Shown here one piece after another: positions 19,265-26,235 of a DNA stretch of 26,585 nucleotides. Position numbers and translations under genes: made by a program. This DNA comes from Candidatus Parcubacteria bacterium (lineage in GTDB: Bacteria > Patescibacteriota > Minisyncoccia > Minisyncoccales > Staskawiczbacteraceae): positions 1-26,585 of the forward strand of contig JAIFWS010000002.1 in NCBI GenBank assembly GCA_019658985.1, read 5' to 3'. Positions within the stretch are counted from its first letter, which is position 1. Each line of letters begins with the position of its first letter. The notes beneath the pieces are model-generated. The model worked only from the letters and a program-made list of their open reading frames with translations. It searched no databases and was not told the origin of the DNA.

Positions 19265-20968
19265 ATGAATTCCTCAGAATTACGTTCAAAATACCTCAAT
19301 TTTTTCAAAAAGAATGGGCATGCCATTATCCCGAGTGCTTCGTTAATTCCCCAAGGCGACTCAACAACCCTATTTAATACAGCGGGAATGCAACCGCTTG
19401 TACCCTATTTGTTAGGCAAGCCCCATCCGGCCGGAGCCAAAAGGTTGGTGGATGTGCAAAAATGTGTTCGGACTGGCGATATCGATGAAGTTGGTGATGA
19501 CACTCATTTGACCTTTTTTGAAATGCTCGGAAATTGGTCATTGGGTGATTATTGGAAAAAAGAATCCATTATCTGGAGCTTTGAATTTTTGACTAAAGAA
19601 TTAAATATCCCAATGGAACGCTTGGCTGTTTCTTGTTTTAAGGGAGATGAGAACGCACCCAAAGATGAAGAGTCTTCGGAAATCTGGAAGTCTCTGGGAA
19701 TTGCAGAAGACCGGATCGCCTTTTTGCCAAAAGAAGACAATTGGTGGGGCCCTGTTGGAGCAACCGGACCGTGCGGCCCGGACACCGAAATTTTTTACTG
19801 GAAATCAAATACTATCCCCGTGCCAAAATCTTTTGATGGCAGCGATAAAAATTGGGTTGAAATCTGGAATAACGTTTTCATGCAGTACGTCAAAGATAGC
19901 AATGGAAATTACGTCGTAGCCGAACAGAAAAATGTTGATACGGGAATGGGTTTAGAAAGAACCGTTGCTATTTTAAATGGTTTTGAAAATGTGTATGAAA
20001 CGGATTTATTTGAGCCAATTCTAAAATTGGTTCCAGATTATGTTGATGAGAAAAAGAAAAGGATTATCGCCGATCACGCGAAAGCCTCAGTATTTCTTAT
20101 CGCTGACGGCATTGTTCCTTCTAATAAAGATCAAGGTTATATTTTGCGCAGATTATTGCGAAGAATGATCGTGCACATGCGAAGTTTTGGAAATGATGTA
20201 TTTACTCCAATAATGAAGGTTATGGAAATCTACAAAGGGGTATATGACTTCGATGAGCAATATATATTATCTATTGTGAAACAGGAAGATGACAAGTTTG
20301 AGAAAACCTTGGCAGCTGGTTTGGAGGAATTTAATAAGGGAACTGACCCATTTATACTTTTTACCACTTATGGGTTTCCGATAGAGTTAACCCTGGAATT
20401 GGCCAAAGAAAAAAATATCAAGATTGATTTAGATGATTTCAATAGAAAATTATCTGAACATCAAAAATTATCTCAAACCGCTTCCGCTGGAATGTTTAAA
20501 GGAGGATTGGCTGACCATGATCCGAAAACCGTAAAACTCCATACTGCCCATCACTTGTTATTAGCCGCGTTGCAGGAATTATTCGGCAAACAGGTCAAAC
20601 AGCGGGGAAGCAATATCAATCAAGAGAGGCTCCGGATAGACTTTTCCTTCGACCGCAAGATTACGCCTGAGGAAATTAATACATTAGAGAACATTGTAAA
20701 TGGTAAGATAAAAGAGGGTTTAGCTGTGGTAAAAAGGGAGATGCCCCTAGAAGAGGCCCAGAAAATTGGAGCAGAAATGGAATTTGGTGTAAAATACAGT
20801 GATACGGTGTCTGTTTACTTTATTGAGGATAAAGACGGCAATCCGGTCTCAAGGGAATTCTGCGGAGGGCCGCACGTAACCAATACTTCAGAACTCGGAC
20901 ATTTTAAAATTACTAAAGAAGAGGCTTCGAGCCAGGGGGTTCGGAGAATAAAAGCAATATTAACATAA
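19265..20968 (+). CDS. alaS: Alanyl-tRNA synthetase, short form without C-Ala domain
   Basis: Charges tRNA-Ala. From ATG 19265 it has 567 residues against 876 in E. coli. Class II catalytic core: NSSELRSKYLNFF start, NTAGMQPLVPYL, DTHLTFFEMLGNWSLGDYW, GPCGPDTEI and the DTGMGLERT motif 3 region. The editing domain keeps its metal ligands (HTAHH and CGGPH). The protein ends soon after the editing domain, so the C-Ala and dimerisation region is missing; no separate piece follows. I chose 19265 over an in-frame ATG at 19229 because homology begins there and the upstream codons overlap the promoter and terminator. Confidence 0.96.
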   Translation: MNSSELRSKYLNFFKKNGHAIIPSASLIPQGDSTTLFNTAGMQPLVPYLLGKPHPAGAKRLVDVQKCVRTGDIDEVGDDTHLTFFEMLGNWSLGDYWKKESIIWSFEFLTKELNIPMERLAVSCFKGDENAPKDEESSEIWKSLGIAEDRIAFLPKEDNWWGPVGATGPCGPDTEIFYWKSNTIPVPKSFDGSDKNWVEIWNNVFMQYVKDSNGNYVVAEQKNVDTGMGLERTVAILNGFENVYETDLFEPILKLVPDYVDEKKKRIIADHAKASVFLIADGIVPSNKDQGYILRRLLRRMIVHMRSFGNDVFTPIMKVMEIYKGVYDFDEQYILSIVKQEDDKFEKTLAAGLEEFNKGTDPFILFTTYGFPIELTLELAKEKNIKIDLDDFNRKLSEHQKLSQTASAGMFKGGLADHDPKTVKLHTAHHLLLAALQELFGKQVKQRGSNINQERLRIDFSFDRKITPEEINTLENIVNGKIKEGLAVVKREMPLEEAQKIGAEMEFGVKYSDTVSVYFIEDKDGNPVSREFCGGPHVTNTSELGHFKITKEEASSQGVRRIKAILT

Positions 20969-20986
20969 TTCATCGTCTTCATATTT

Positions 20987-22327
20987 ATGGCAAAAAAACT
21001 TTACGATATCGTACCGCCAGGAGCGCGGAAAAAGGCAAATACCGTAAAAGAGATTGCGGCAGTCAAAGAAGTTAAAAAGAAGAGGGCTCCGCGTTCTGTG
21101 AAGTCGGTGAAGCCTTCGGTTTTGCCGCCTGTTCCGCCAACCGGCCCATCGATGATGCCGCCGCCATTGCCGCCAAAGCGCGGGTTTCCTGTAAAAGAAG
21201 TAGTGGCTGGAGTATTGGTAATTGCCGCCTTGGCTTGCGTCTACGGCTATATCAAACTTCCGAAGGCTGATATTGATCTTTGGCCAAGCACCGCCGCATT
21301 AACCCTTTCAGAAAAAGTTACCGCCAATACTTCAACCAAAACCGTTGATGATTCTTCTAAACTGATTCCCGCCCAATATATTGAAGTTTCGAAAGATGTG
21401 GAGCAGACATTCCCGGCTACCGGTTCCGGTTCGGAAGACGGAAAAGCAACTGGCACGATTATCGTTTACAATAAAATAAGTCCGGCGGCTCCTTTTACCT
21501 TGATCAAAGGCACCCACTTTTTATCTGATTCGGGAAAGTATTTTTTGACTCTCGATAAAATTGTCATCCCTGCCGCTAAAGGCAAGACGCCTGGTTCAGT
21601 CAATGTGCGCGTCCAGGCCGAACAATCCGGAGTTGATTATAATATTGGCGCCTCGAAATTCTCCATTCCAAAATTAAACGGCACGGTTTATTACTACAGC
21701 TTGTATGGCCAATCAACGACGGAAATGCAAGGCGGATACACTGGCAAAGTAAAGAAAGTTACTAGCGATGATTTGCAGAGCGCTAAGGAAGTAGTTACTA
21801 AAAAAGCATTGGCAGCAGCGGAGGACGCCCTCAAAGCCAGCCTTACAGATGATCAAGTTTTGCTCGATGGCGCGGTAACCGCGGTAGTGGTGGAAAGCAG
21901 TGCCGATGCAAAGGCTTCGGCGGTGGTCAATGAATTCAAAGAACATGTGAAAGCAAAAGCCTTCGCGATGGTTTTCAAAAAACAGGACATGGATGTGTTC
22001 GTCCAGAAATATATCAAGAGCCATATACCGCAAGATAACAGCATGGTTCCTAATACCTTGGATGTCAAAACTACTTTCCAGTCTTTCGATGCCGATAAGA
22101 AGGTGTTGCAGGTTGCCCTCGACCTTGGCCTCAAAACCTACCAGACGGTTGATGCCGATGCTTTAACTGGCCTATTGCCAGTAAAAACCGCCGACCAAGT
22201 CAAGGAAATCGTCGACCAATTATACCCAAATACCATCTCTCAATTGAAGGTTAATTTCTGGCCATTCTGGGTGCATAAAGTACCCTCAAATAGCAAGAGA
22301 ATTAAGGTCAATTTACAGTTCGAATAG
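20987..22327 (+). CDS. Membrane-anchored protein with baseplate J-like domain
   Basis: 446 residues. The N-terminus (1-69) is cytoplasmic in appearance, basic then Pro-rich (residues 43-63). One transmembrane span follows at about 71-89 (EVVAGVLVIAALACVYGYI). A large outside region contains, at about residues 150-235, a beta-rich part (GKATGTIIVYNK, then GTHFLSDSGKYFLTLD, then IPAAKGKTPGSVNVRVQA and YNIGASKFSIP). This resembles what is annotated in CPR genomes as baseplate J/gp47-family protein. A helical Ala/Lys-rich segment and a C-terminal beta segment end in RIKVNLQFE. No phage genes are nearby, so a cell-surface role is likelier than a tail baseplate. It lies 18 nt after alaS and is closed by a hairpin. 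Confidence 0.75.
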   Translation: MAKKLYDIVPPGARKKANTVKEIAAVKEVKKKRAPRSVKSVKPSVLPPVPPTGPSMMPPPLPPKRGFPVKEVVAGVLVIAALACVYGYIKLPKADIDLWPSTAALTLSEKVTANTSTKTVDDSSKLIPAQYIEVSKDVEQTFPATGSGSEDGKATGTIIVYNKISPAAPFTLIKGTHFLSDSGKYFLTLDKIVIPAAKGKTPGSVNVRVQAEQSGVDYNIGASKFSIPKLNGTVYYYSLYGQSTTEMQGGYTGKVKKVTSDDLQSAKEVVTKKALAAAEDALKASLTDDQVLLDGAVTAVVVESSADAKASAVVNEFKEHVKAKAFAMVFKKQDMDVFVQKYIKSHIPQDNSMVPNTLDVKTTFQSFDADKKVLQVALDLGLKTYQTVDADALTGLLPVKTADQVKEIVDQLYPNTISQLKVNFWPFWVHKVPSNSKRIKVNLQFE

Positions 22328-22340
22328 CCTCATTTTAGAC

Positions 22341-22367
22341 CCCCTCGGCCCTAATAAAGCCGAGGGG
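22341..22367 (+). terminator. GC-rich hairpin after the baseplate J-like gene
   Basis: CCCCTCGGC (22341-22349), 9-nt loop, GCCGAGGGG (22359-22367): a perfect 9-bp stem. The next bases, TTGACCTTTAT, are not a clean T run, and the first six are a promoter -35. It is a likely terminator for alaS and its neighbour. Confidence 0.65.
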
Positions 22368-22396
22368 TTGACCTTTATACGTTAATTTGTTAGTAT
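22368..22396 (+). promoter_or_regulatory. Promoter of the infA-rpmJ-rpsM (alpha) module
   Basis: TTGACC (22368-22373), exactly 17 bp, TAGTAT (22391-22396). The -10 box is the same as that of tuf. Transcription should start near 22403, about 9 nt before infA. Confidence 0.65.
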
Positions 22397-22411
22397 TTAA
22401 AGCATTAAAGA

Positions 22412-22684
22412 ATGTCAAGCGACCCTATAAACAACAGCCAAAATCAGCCCCCAGAAGGGCCTAAAGACCAGGCTAATAAACTCATTAAGGTGGAAGGCAG
22501 AGTAATAGAGGCTTTACCAAACGCCTTTTTTAAGGTAGTATTGGCTGACGGAAGCGAGGTGACAGGATTTTTGTCCGGCAAGATGAGGCTTAACAGGATT
22601 AAGATTTTGCCAGGGGATAAAGTAACCATGGAAATGACTCCCTACGACATGAAAAAGGGAAGAATCGTATATCGTTTAAAATAG
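22412..22684 (+). CDS. infA: Translation initiation factor IF-1 with N-terminal extension
   Basis: OB-fold factor that binds the 30S A site during initiation. Residues 25-90 are the IF-1 core (KVEGRVIEALPNAFFKVVLA, GFLSGKMRLNRIKILPGDKV, PYDMKKGRIVYRLK). The first 22-24 residues are an Asn/Gln/Pro-rich addition; E. coli IF-1 has 72 residues in all. No better in-frame start exists before the core. Short leader, no SD. First gene of the alpha module, followed by rpmJ. Confidence 0.97.
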   Translation: MSSDPINNSQNQPPEGPKDQANKLIKVEGRVIEALPNAFFKVVLADGSEVTGFLSGKMRLNRIKILPGDKVTMEMTPYDMKKGRIVYRLK

Positions 22685-22689
22685 AAACA

Positions 22690-22806
22690 ATGAAAGTTCG
22701 ACCATCAGTAAAAAAAATGTGCAATGATTGCAAGATAGTGAAGCGGGAAGGAACCGTGTATGTTATCTGTGCAAAAAATCCAAAGCACAAACAGCGCCAA
22801 GGTTAG
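22690..22806 (+). CDS. rpmJ: 50S ribosomal protein L36 (bL36), zinc form
   Basis: 38 residues, short but unmistakable: MKVRPSVKKMCNDCKIVKRE at the start and NPKHKQRQG at the end. The zinc ligands C11, C14, C27 and H33 are all present. It starts 5 nt after infA, the standard order before rpsM. A 99-bp AT-rich gap follows. Confidence 0.97.
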   Translation: MKVRPSVKKMCNDCKIVKREGTVYVICAKNPKHKQRQG

Positions 22807-22905
22807 CGACAATTTCCAATTTTTAATTTTTAAATAAAGTTTAAAGTTTAAATTTTAAAAATTAGAGGATTATTTATAAAATTACAAAATTAAAAATTTT
22901 CTAAA
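22807..22905 (+). other. AT-rich spacer with long AT-only inverted repeat before rpsM
   Basis: A 99-bp gap of nearly only A and T. AATTTTTAATTTTTAAA (near 22819-22835) and TTTAAATTTTAAAAATT (near 22847-22863) are imperfect inverted repeats. It could be a weak leader hairpin or simply a low-complexity gap with a hidden promoter; TATAAA occurs near 22875, but no good -35 was found. Confidence 0.4.
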
Positions 22906-23295
22906 ATGCCAAGAATCGCAGGGGTAAGCATCCCAGATAACAAAAGAATCCAAATTGCCATCACTTACATTTACGGAGTGGGCAATTCTTTGAGTAAGAA
23001 AATCCTACAAGAAACCGGAATCGACCCGAATAAAAAAGCGCAGGATCTGACTGCGGCCGAAGTGAACACTTTGAGGGAAAACATTGAAAAGAATTATAAG
23101 ATCGAAGGAGATTTGCGCAGGCAGGTGATGGTTAATGTCAAAAGATTGAAAGACATCGGAACCTGGCGCGGGATGAGGCATTCAAAGAAATTGCCAGTTC
23201 GCGGACAGAGGACAAAAACCAATACCCGGACCGTAAGGGGCAACGTAAGAAAGACTATGGGATCAGGAAGGAAGCCTTCTGCATCACCAACGTAA
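22906..23295 (+). CDS. rpsM: 30S ribosomal protein S13 (uS13)
   Basis: 30S head protein contacting P-site tRNA and bridging to L5. 129 residues (E. coli 118). PRIAGVSIPDNKRIQIAITY with the helix-two-turn-helix part, then GTWRGMRHSKKLPVRGQRTK and TNTRTVRG are clear. The C-terminus is longer than in E. coli (NVRKTMGSGRKPSASPT). Confidence 0.98.
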   Translation: MPRIAGVSIPDNKRIQIAITYIYGVGNSLSKKILQETGIDPNKKAQDLTAAEVNTLRENIEKNYKIEGDLRRQVMVNVKRLKDIGTWRGMRHSKKLPVRGQRTKTNTRTVRGNVRKTMGSGRKPSASPT

Positions 23296-23313
23296 AAACC
23301 TGAATAAATAATT

Positions 23314-23763
23314 ATGGGAAAAAAGCATATCATAGAGACAAGCCAAGAGGATCTGATCAAACAGAGCGAAAAGGTTGATCAATTGGTGAATAAGAGCTCT
23401 TCTGCCAAGTCCAATAAGGTGACTGACGCCAGGGTATACGTATCATCCTCTTACAATAACACCATTGTTACTTTGACTAACGCCAAAGGCGATGTGCTGT
23501 CTTCGAAGTCAGCCGGTGCAGTAGGATTTAAAGGCGCCAAGAAAGCGACCTCGTTTGCCGCTTCCCGTGTTTCAGAAGCGATTATCAACGTCTGCAAGAA
23601 ATTAATGGTTGAAAAAATAGAAGTATATATCAAGGGAGTAGGAGCCGGCAGGGAATCAGCCGTCAGGACTTTGGTAAACAAAGGCATGAACGTGGTTTCT
23701 ATTAAAGATATCACCCCGATCCCGCACAACGGAGTAAAACCTAAAAAAGTAAGAAGGGTATAA
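23314..23763 (+). CDS. rpsK: 30S ribosomal protein S11 (uS11)
   Basis: 30S platform protein near the E site. 149 residues against 129 in E. coli; the core begins around residue 38 (ARVYVSSSYNNTIVTLTNAK), leaving an added, mostly polar N-terminus (residues 1-36). SAGAVGFKGAKKATSFAA and the TPIPHNGVKPKKVRRV end are conserved. The rRNA-contact loop reads KGVGAGRESAVR where most bacteria have KGPGPGRE. Confidence 0.97.
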   Translation: MGKKHIIETSQEDLIKQSEKVDQLVNKSSSAKSNKVTDARVYVSSSYNNTIVTLTNAKGDVLSSKSAGAVGFKGAKKATSFAASRVSEAIINVCKKLMVEKIEVYIKGVGAGRESAVRTLVNKGMNVVSIKDITPIPHNGVKPKKVRRV

Positions 23764-23772
23764 CCTATCAAT

Positions 23773-24336
23773 ATGGCACAAGATTCAACTTTATTTAAAA
23801 ACGTAAAACCGGCAGGACAGGCTCCGCAGGAAAAAAAGAAACGCAGGGGCGCGGTTTCCGAATACAAAAAATCCTTAGTAGAGAAGCAAGCTTTGAAGAA
23901 CTTGTACGGTTTGTCTGAACGGCAGTTTAAAAGGTATGTCAACGAAACTTTGGAAAAAATGGGAAAAGTGGAAAACGTTTCCGAAGAGCTTATCAAAAGA
24001 TTAGAAAAAAGATTGGATAACGTTGTCTTCCGCTTAGGATTTTCAAAATCCCGCGCACACGCCCGCCAGATGGTAAGCCACGCTTACTTTATGGTAAATG
24101 GAAAACAGATGAACATCCCTTCATTCCAGGTTGATACCAAAGACGTTATTACATTGAAGGAAAACAAGAAAAAGAAAGTATTGGTGGTAGATTTGAAAGA
24201 TAAGAAAATGGAAACACCGATGTGGCTGAAAATGGATAAGGCAAAGATGCAGGGAGACGTAGTCGGGGAGCCAAGCCTGCAAGAAGTCGCTCCGCCAGTG
24301 CAGATTCCATTGGTATTCGAGTTTTATTCAAGATAA
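23773..24336 (+). CDS. rpsD: 30S ribosomal protein S4 (uS4), N-terminus shortened
   Basis: Primary 16S binder, fidelity (ram) protein and alpha-operon repressor in E. coli. 187 residues against 206. From residue 31 (YKKSLVEKQALKNLYGLSER) it follows the family, with the S4 RNA-binding domain (RLDNVVFRLGFSKSRAHARQ, VSHAYFMVNGKQMNIPSFQV) and the FEFYSR end. The usual N-terminal RNA-contact segment (ARYxGPxxKLxRREGxxLFLKG type) is missing; the first 30 residues are a short Lys/Gln-rich stretch. Only 9 nt separate it from rpsK, so no missed upstream start can restore it. Confidence 0.96.
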   Translation: MAQDSTLFKNVKPAGQAPQEKKKRRGAVSEYKKSLVEKQALKNLYGLSERQFKRYVNETLEKMGKVENVSEELIKRLEKRLDNVVFRLGFSKSRAHARQMVSHAYFMVNGKQMNIPSFQVDTKDVITLKENKKKKVLVVDLKDKKMETPMWLKMDKAKMQGDVVGEPSLQEVAPPVQIPLVFEFYSR

Positions 24337-24353
24337 TTACATTTATAAATTAT

Positions 24354-24420
24354 GGGCGTTTGGATATTAGATGCTCGATAATCGTCAGTAGACGTATCTA
24401 GCACCTAAAATCTAAACCCC
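24354..24420. repeat. Long imperfect hairpin between rpsD and rpoA
   Basis: The left arm 24354-24380 (GGGCGTTTGGATATTAGATG...) and right arm 24395-24420 (...CACCTAAAATCTAAACCCC) are complementary at most positions, and the loop contains CGTC-AGTA-GACG. As RNA it would form a hairpin of about 67 nt ending 12 nt before the rpoA start. It may be an attenuator, a processing site or a dispersed palindrome. Confidence 0.7.
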
Positions 24421-24432
24421 ACAAAAAGTAAT

Positions 24433-25230
24433 ATGATTTCACTTCCAATGCCATCAAAAGTGGCAAAGAAAGAGGGTAATAAAGCGTTATTCGAAATCCA
24501 GGGTTTATATCCTGGCTACGGTGTTACCGTTGGAAACGCTTTAAGGCGCGTGCTCCTGTCTTCACTTGAAGGCGTAGCTGTGACCGAAGTTAAAATCAAG
24601 GGTGTTCCCCATGAATTTTCAACCATCCCAGGAGTACTGGAAGATGCCATCATGATTATTTTAAACCTTAAGAATTTGAGGTTTAAAATCCATGAAGGCA
24701 CCATGCAAAAAGTGAATTTGCGGGTTACCGGAGACAAAAAAGTTACCGGAGCTGATTTTAAACTTTTCCCTCAGATCGAATTGGCAAATCCAAAAGCACC
24801 GGTTGCCACTATCACCGACAAAAAGACCGAACTCGATATTGAAGTCACCATTGAGAAAGGAATCGGATACGAACCTCGCGACCAGCGCAAAACCAAGAAA
24901 GCTGAGATTGGAACCATCAACCTCGATGCTATTTTCACTCCGATCAAGAACGTAAATTTCCAGGTTGAAAGCATGCGCGTGGGCGAAAGGACCGACTTTG
25001 ATAAATTGAATTTAGAAATCGAAACCGACGGCACGCTTACCCCAGAAGAAGCATTCCAGCAAGCTTCTGATATTTTGATCAAGCACTTTACCTTAATTTC
25101 CGGCGGAGAAGCTGTAGTAGAAGAACCGAAGGAAGTCGTAGCCATGGAAGAAGGGGAAGTGGTTGAAGAACAAGAAGAGAAGAAAGAGAAAAAAGCAAAG
25201 CCAGCAGCAAAAAAGAAAGCTAAAAAATAG
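24433..25230 (+). CDS. rpoA: RNA polymerase alpha subunit lacking the C-terminal domain
   Basis: Assembles RNA polymerase as a dimer. 265 residues against 329 in E. coli. The N-terminal domain is complete: GYGVTVGNALRRVLLSSLEG (29-48) dimer interface, VPHEFSTIPGVLED, and the ending TPEEAFQQASDILIKHFTLI (203-222). After residue about 223 there is only an acidic then Lys-rich tail (42 residues). The helix-hairpin-helix C-terminal domain that binds UP elements and activators is absent, and the following 90 bp hold a palindromic element rather than lost coding sequence. It follows rpsD as in most bacteria. Confidence 0.97.
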   Translation: MISLPMPSKVAKKEGNKALFEIQGLYPGYGVTVGNALRRVLLSSLEGVAVTEVKIKGVPHEFSTIPGVLEDAIMIILNLKNLRFKIHEGTMQKVNLRVTGDKKVTGADFKLFPQIELANPKAPVATITDKKTELDIEVTIEKGIGYEPRDQRKTKKAEIGTINLDAIFTPIKNVNFQVESMRVGERTDFDKLNLEIETDGTLTPEEAFQQASDILIKHFTLISGGEAVVEEPKEVVAMEEGEVVEEQEEKKEKKAKPAAKKKAKK

Positions 25231-25248
25231 AGATAAAAATAAAATCTA

Positions 25249-25317
25249 TATAATTGGTCGCTCGGTCGGAATAATAAATTGCTATTTCTTATTCCTTCCT
25301 ACGCTTAGCCAATTATA
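25249..25317 (-). repeat. 70-bp palindromic element, copy 2 (inverted), upstream of rplQ
   Basis: Matches the reverse complement of 659-728 with 8 mismatches and a 1-base gap. Outer arms are TATAATTGG (25249-25257) and CCAATTATA (25309-25317); the inner arms AATAATAAAT and ATTTCTTATT are slightly degenerate. It ends 5 bp before the rplQ start, between rpoA and rplQ, where operons are normally tight. Confidence 0.85.
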
Positions 25318-25322
25318 ATCCC

Positions 25323-25673
25323 ATGCGAAAACGAAATAAAGGAAGAATATTATCAAGACCCAAAAACCAGAGGGTAGCCTTATTGAGGACTATGGCCACT
25401 AGCCTTTTTTTGCACGGGAAGATAAAAACGACTGAAGCAAAAGCTAAGGAACTCCGGTCAGTTGCGGAAAAGATGATCACCCGGGCTAAGGACAACAATA
25501 TCTCAAACCGCAGGATTCTGGCCAAAGAATTATCTCCAAAGACGATTAAAAATTTGTTTGAAGAAATTGCCCCATCATTTGCCAAGAGGGCAGGAGGTTA
25601 TACTCGTCTTACCAAGCTGGGTCCGCGCAAATCAGACGGCGCCCCAATGACCATAATTGAATTAGTTAAATAA
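25323..25673 (+). CDS. rplQ: 50S ribosomal protein L17 (bL17)
   Basis: Located near the tunnel exit. 116 residues (E. coli 127). MRKRNKGRILSRPKNQRVAL, LRTMATSLFLHGKIKTTEAK and AKRAGGYTRLTKLGPRKSDG match the family. The start is 5 nt after the palindromic element, so no SD can exist. rplM begins one base after the stop. Confidence 0.98.
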   Translation: MRKRNKGRILSRPKNQRVALLRTMATSLFLHGKIKTTEAKAKELRSVAEKMITRAKDNNISNRRILAKELSPKTIKNLFEEIAPSFAKRAGGYTRLTKLGPRKSDGAPMTIIELVK

Positions 25674-25674
25674 T

Positions 25675-26037
25675 ATGGAAGTCATAAAGAGAGAAAAACA
25701 CATTGTTGACGCAACTGATAAAGTATTGGGTAGATTAGCTACCGAGGTTGCAGTTTTGCTGCGCGGAAAAAGCAAAGTGGGATTCGCCCCTTATAAAGAT
25801 ATCGGCGATTATGTCACGATAAAAAACGTTGAAGGATTAAAATACACCGGAAAAAAGTTTGATAAAAAAATCTACTACCACCACAGCTTATACTTGGGAG
25901 GATTGAAGAAAGCGACTATGAAAGAGCTTTACCATAAAAAGGGACCGGAAGAGATTTTCAGGAAAGCCGTTGTGGGGATGCTGACCAAGAATAAATTGAG
26001 GAATTTACAGATTAAAAGGTTAAAATTTGAAAAGTAA
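25675..26037 (+). CDS. rplM: 50S ribosomal protein L13 (uL13)
   Basis: Early assembly protein of the large subunit. 120 residues, shorter than E. coli (142), mostly at the N-terminus. VDATDKVLGRLATEVAVLLR, the YYHHSLYLGGLKKATMKELY strand and FRKAVVGMLTKNKL are characteristic. rplM-rpsI form the usual pair, but here 198 bp with a palindromic element separate them. Confidence 0.97.
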   Translation: MEVIKREKHIVDATDKVLGRLATEVAVLLRGKSKVGFAPYKDIGDYVTIKNVEGLKYTGKKFDKKIYYHHSLYLGGLKKATMKELYHKKGPEEIFRKAVVGMLTKNKLRNLQIKRLKFEK

Positions 26038-26052
26038 AACTAAACTCTCCCG

Positions 26053-26212
26053 TGTCATTCCCGCGAAAGCGGGAATCCAGGAATAAAGGGTATTAAACCC
26101 TTTGATGCCTGCGACGCTCGGGAGAAAACGCACTGCGGCGTGTTTTCTCCGCTCGTTATCCTCGGCAATAAATCATAAATACTCTGGATCCCCGATTAAG
26201 TCGGGGATGACA
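26053..26212. repeat. 160-bp MITE-like element with terminal inverted repeats
   Basis: The left end 26053-26080 (TGTCATTCCCGCGAAAGCGG, then GAATCCAG) and the right end 26184-26212 (CTGGATCCCCGATTAAGTCG, then GGGATGACA) are inverted repeats, and each is itself a small hairpin. Inside are two more stems, AAAGGGT..ACCCTTT and GGAGAAAAC..GTTTTCTCC. No open frame of note, no transposase and no clear target duplication. The left end has the ATTCCC-8 nt-GGGAAT layout known from Neisseria dRS3 repeats, though that shape is common in many genomes. Confidence 0.75.
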
Positions 26213-26235
26213 GAAAGAAACAAATTTAAAATAGC

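Noticed and set aside
20987..22327. Prophage remnant, based on the baseplate J-like domain
   Set aside because: No other phage gene, integrase or attachment site is nearby, and the protein has a membrane anchor unlike phage baseplate proteins.
225..26037. TGA recoding (Gly, as in Gracilibacteria)
   Set aside because: No in-frame TGA occurs in any intact conserved gene, so there is no support for recoding in this window.
26053..26212. CRISPR-like repeat array
   Set aside because: The repeats are inverted, not direct and regularly spaced, and no cas gene is present.
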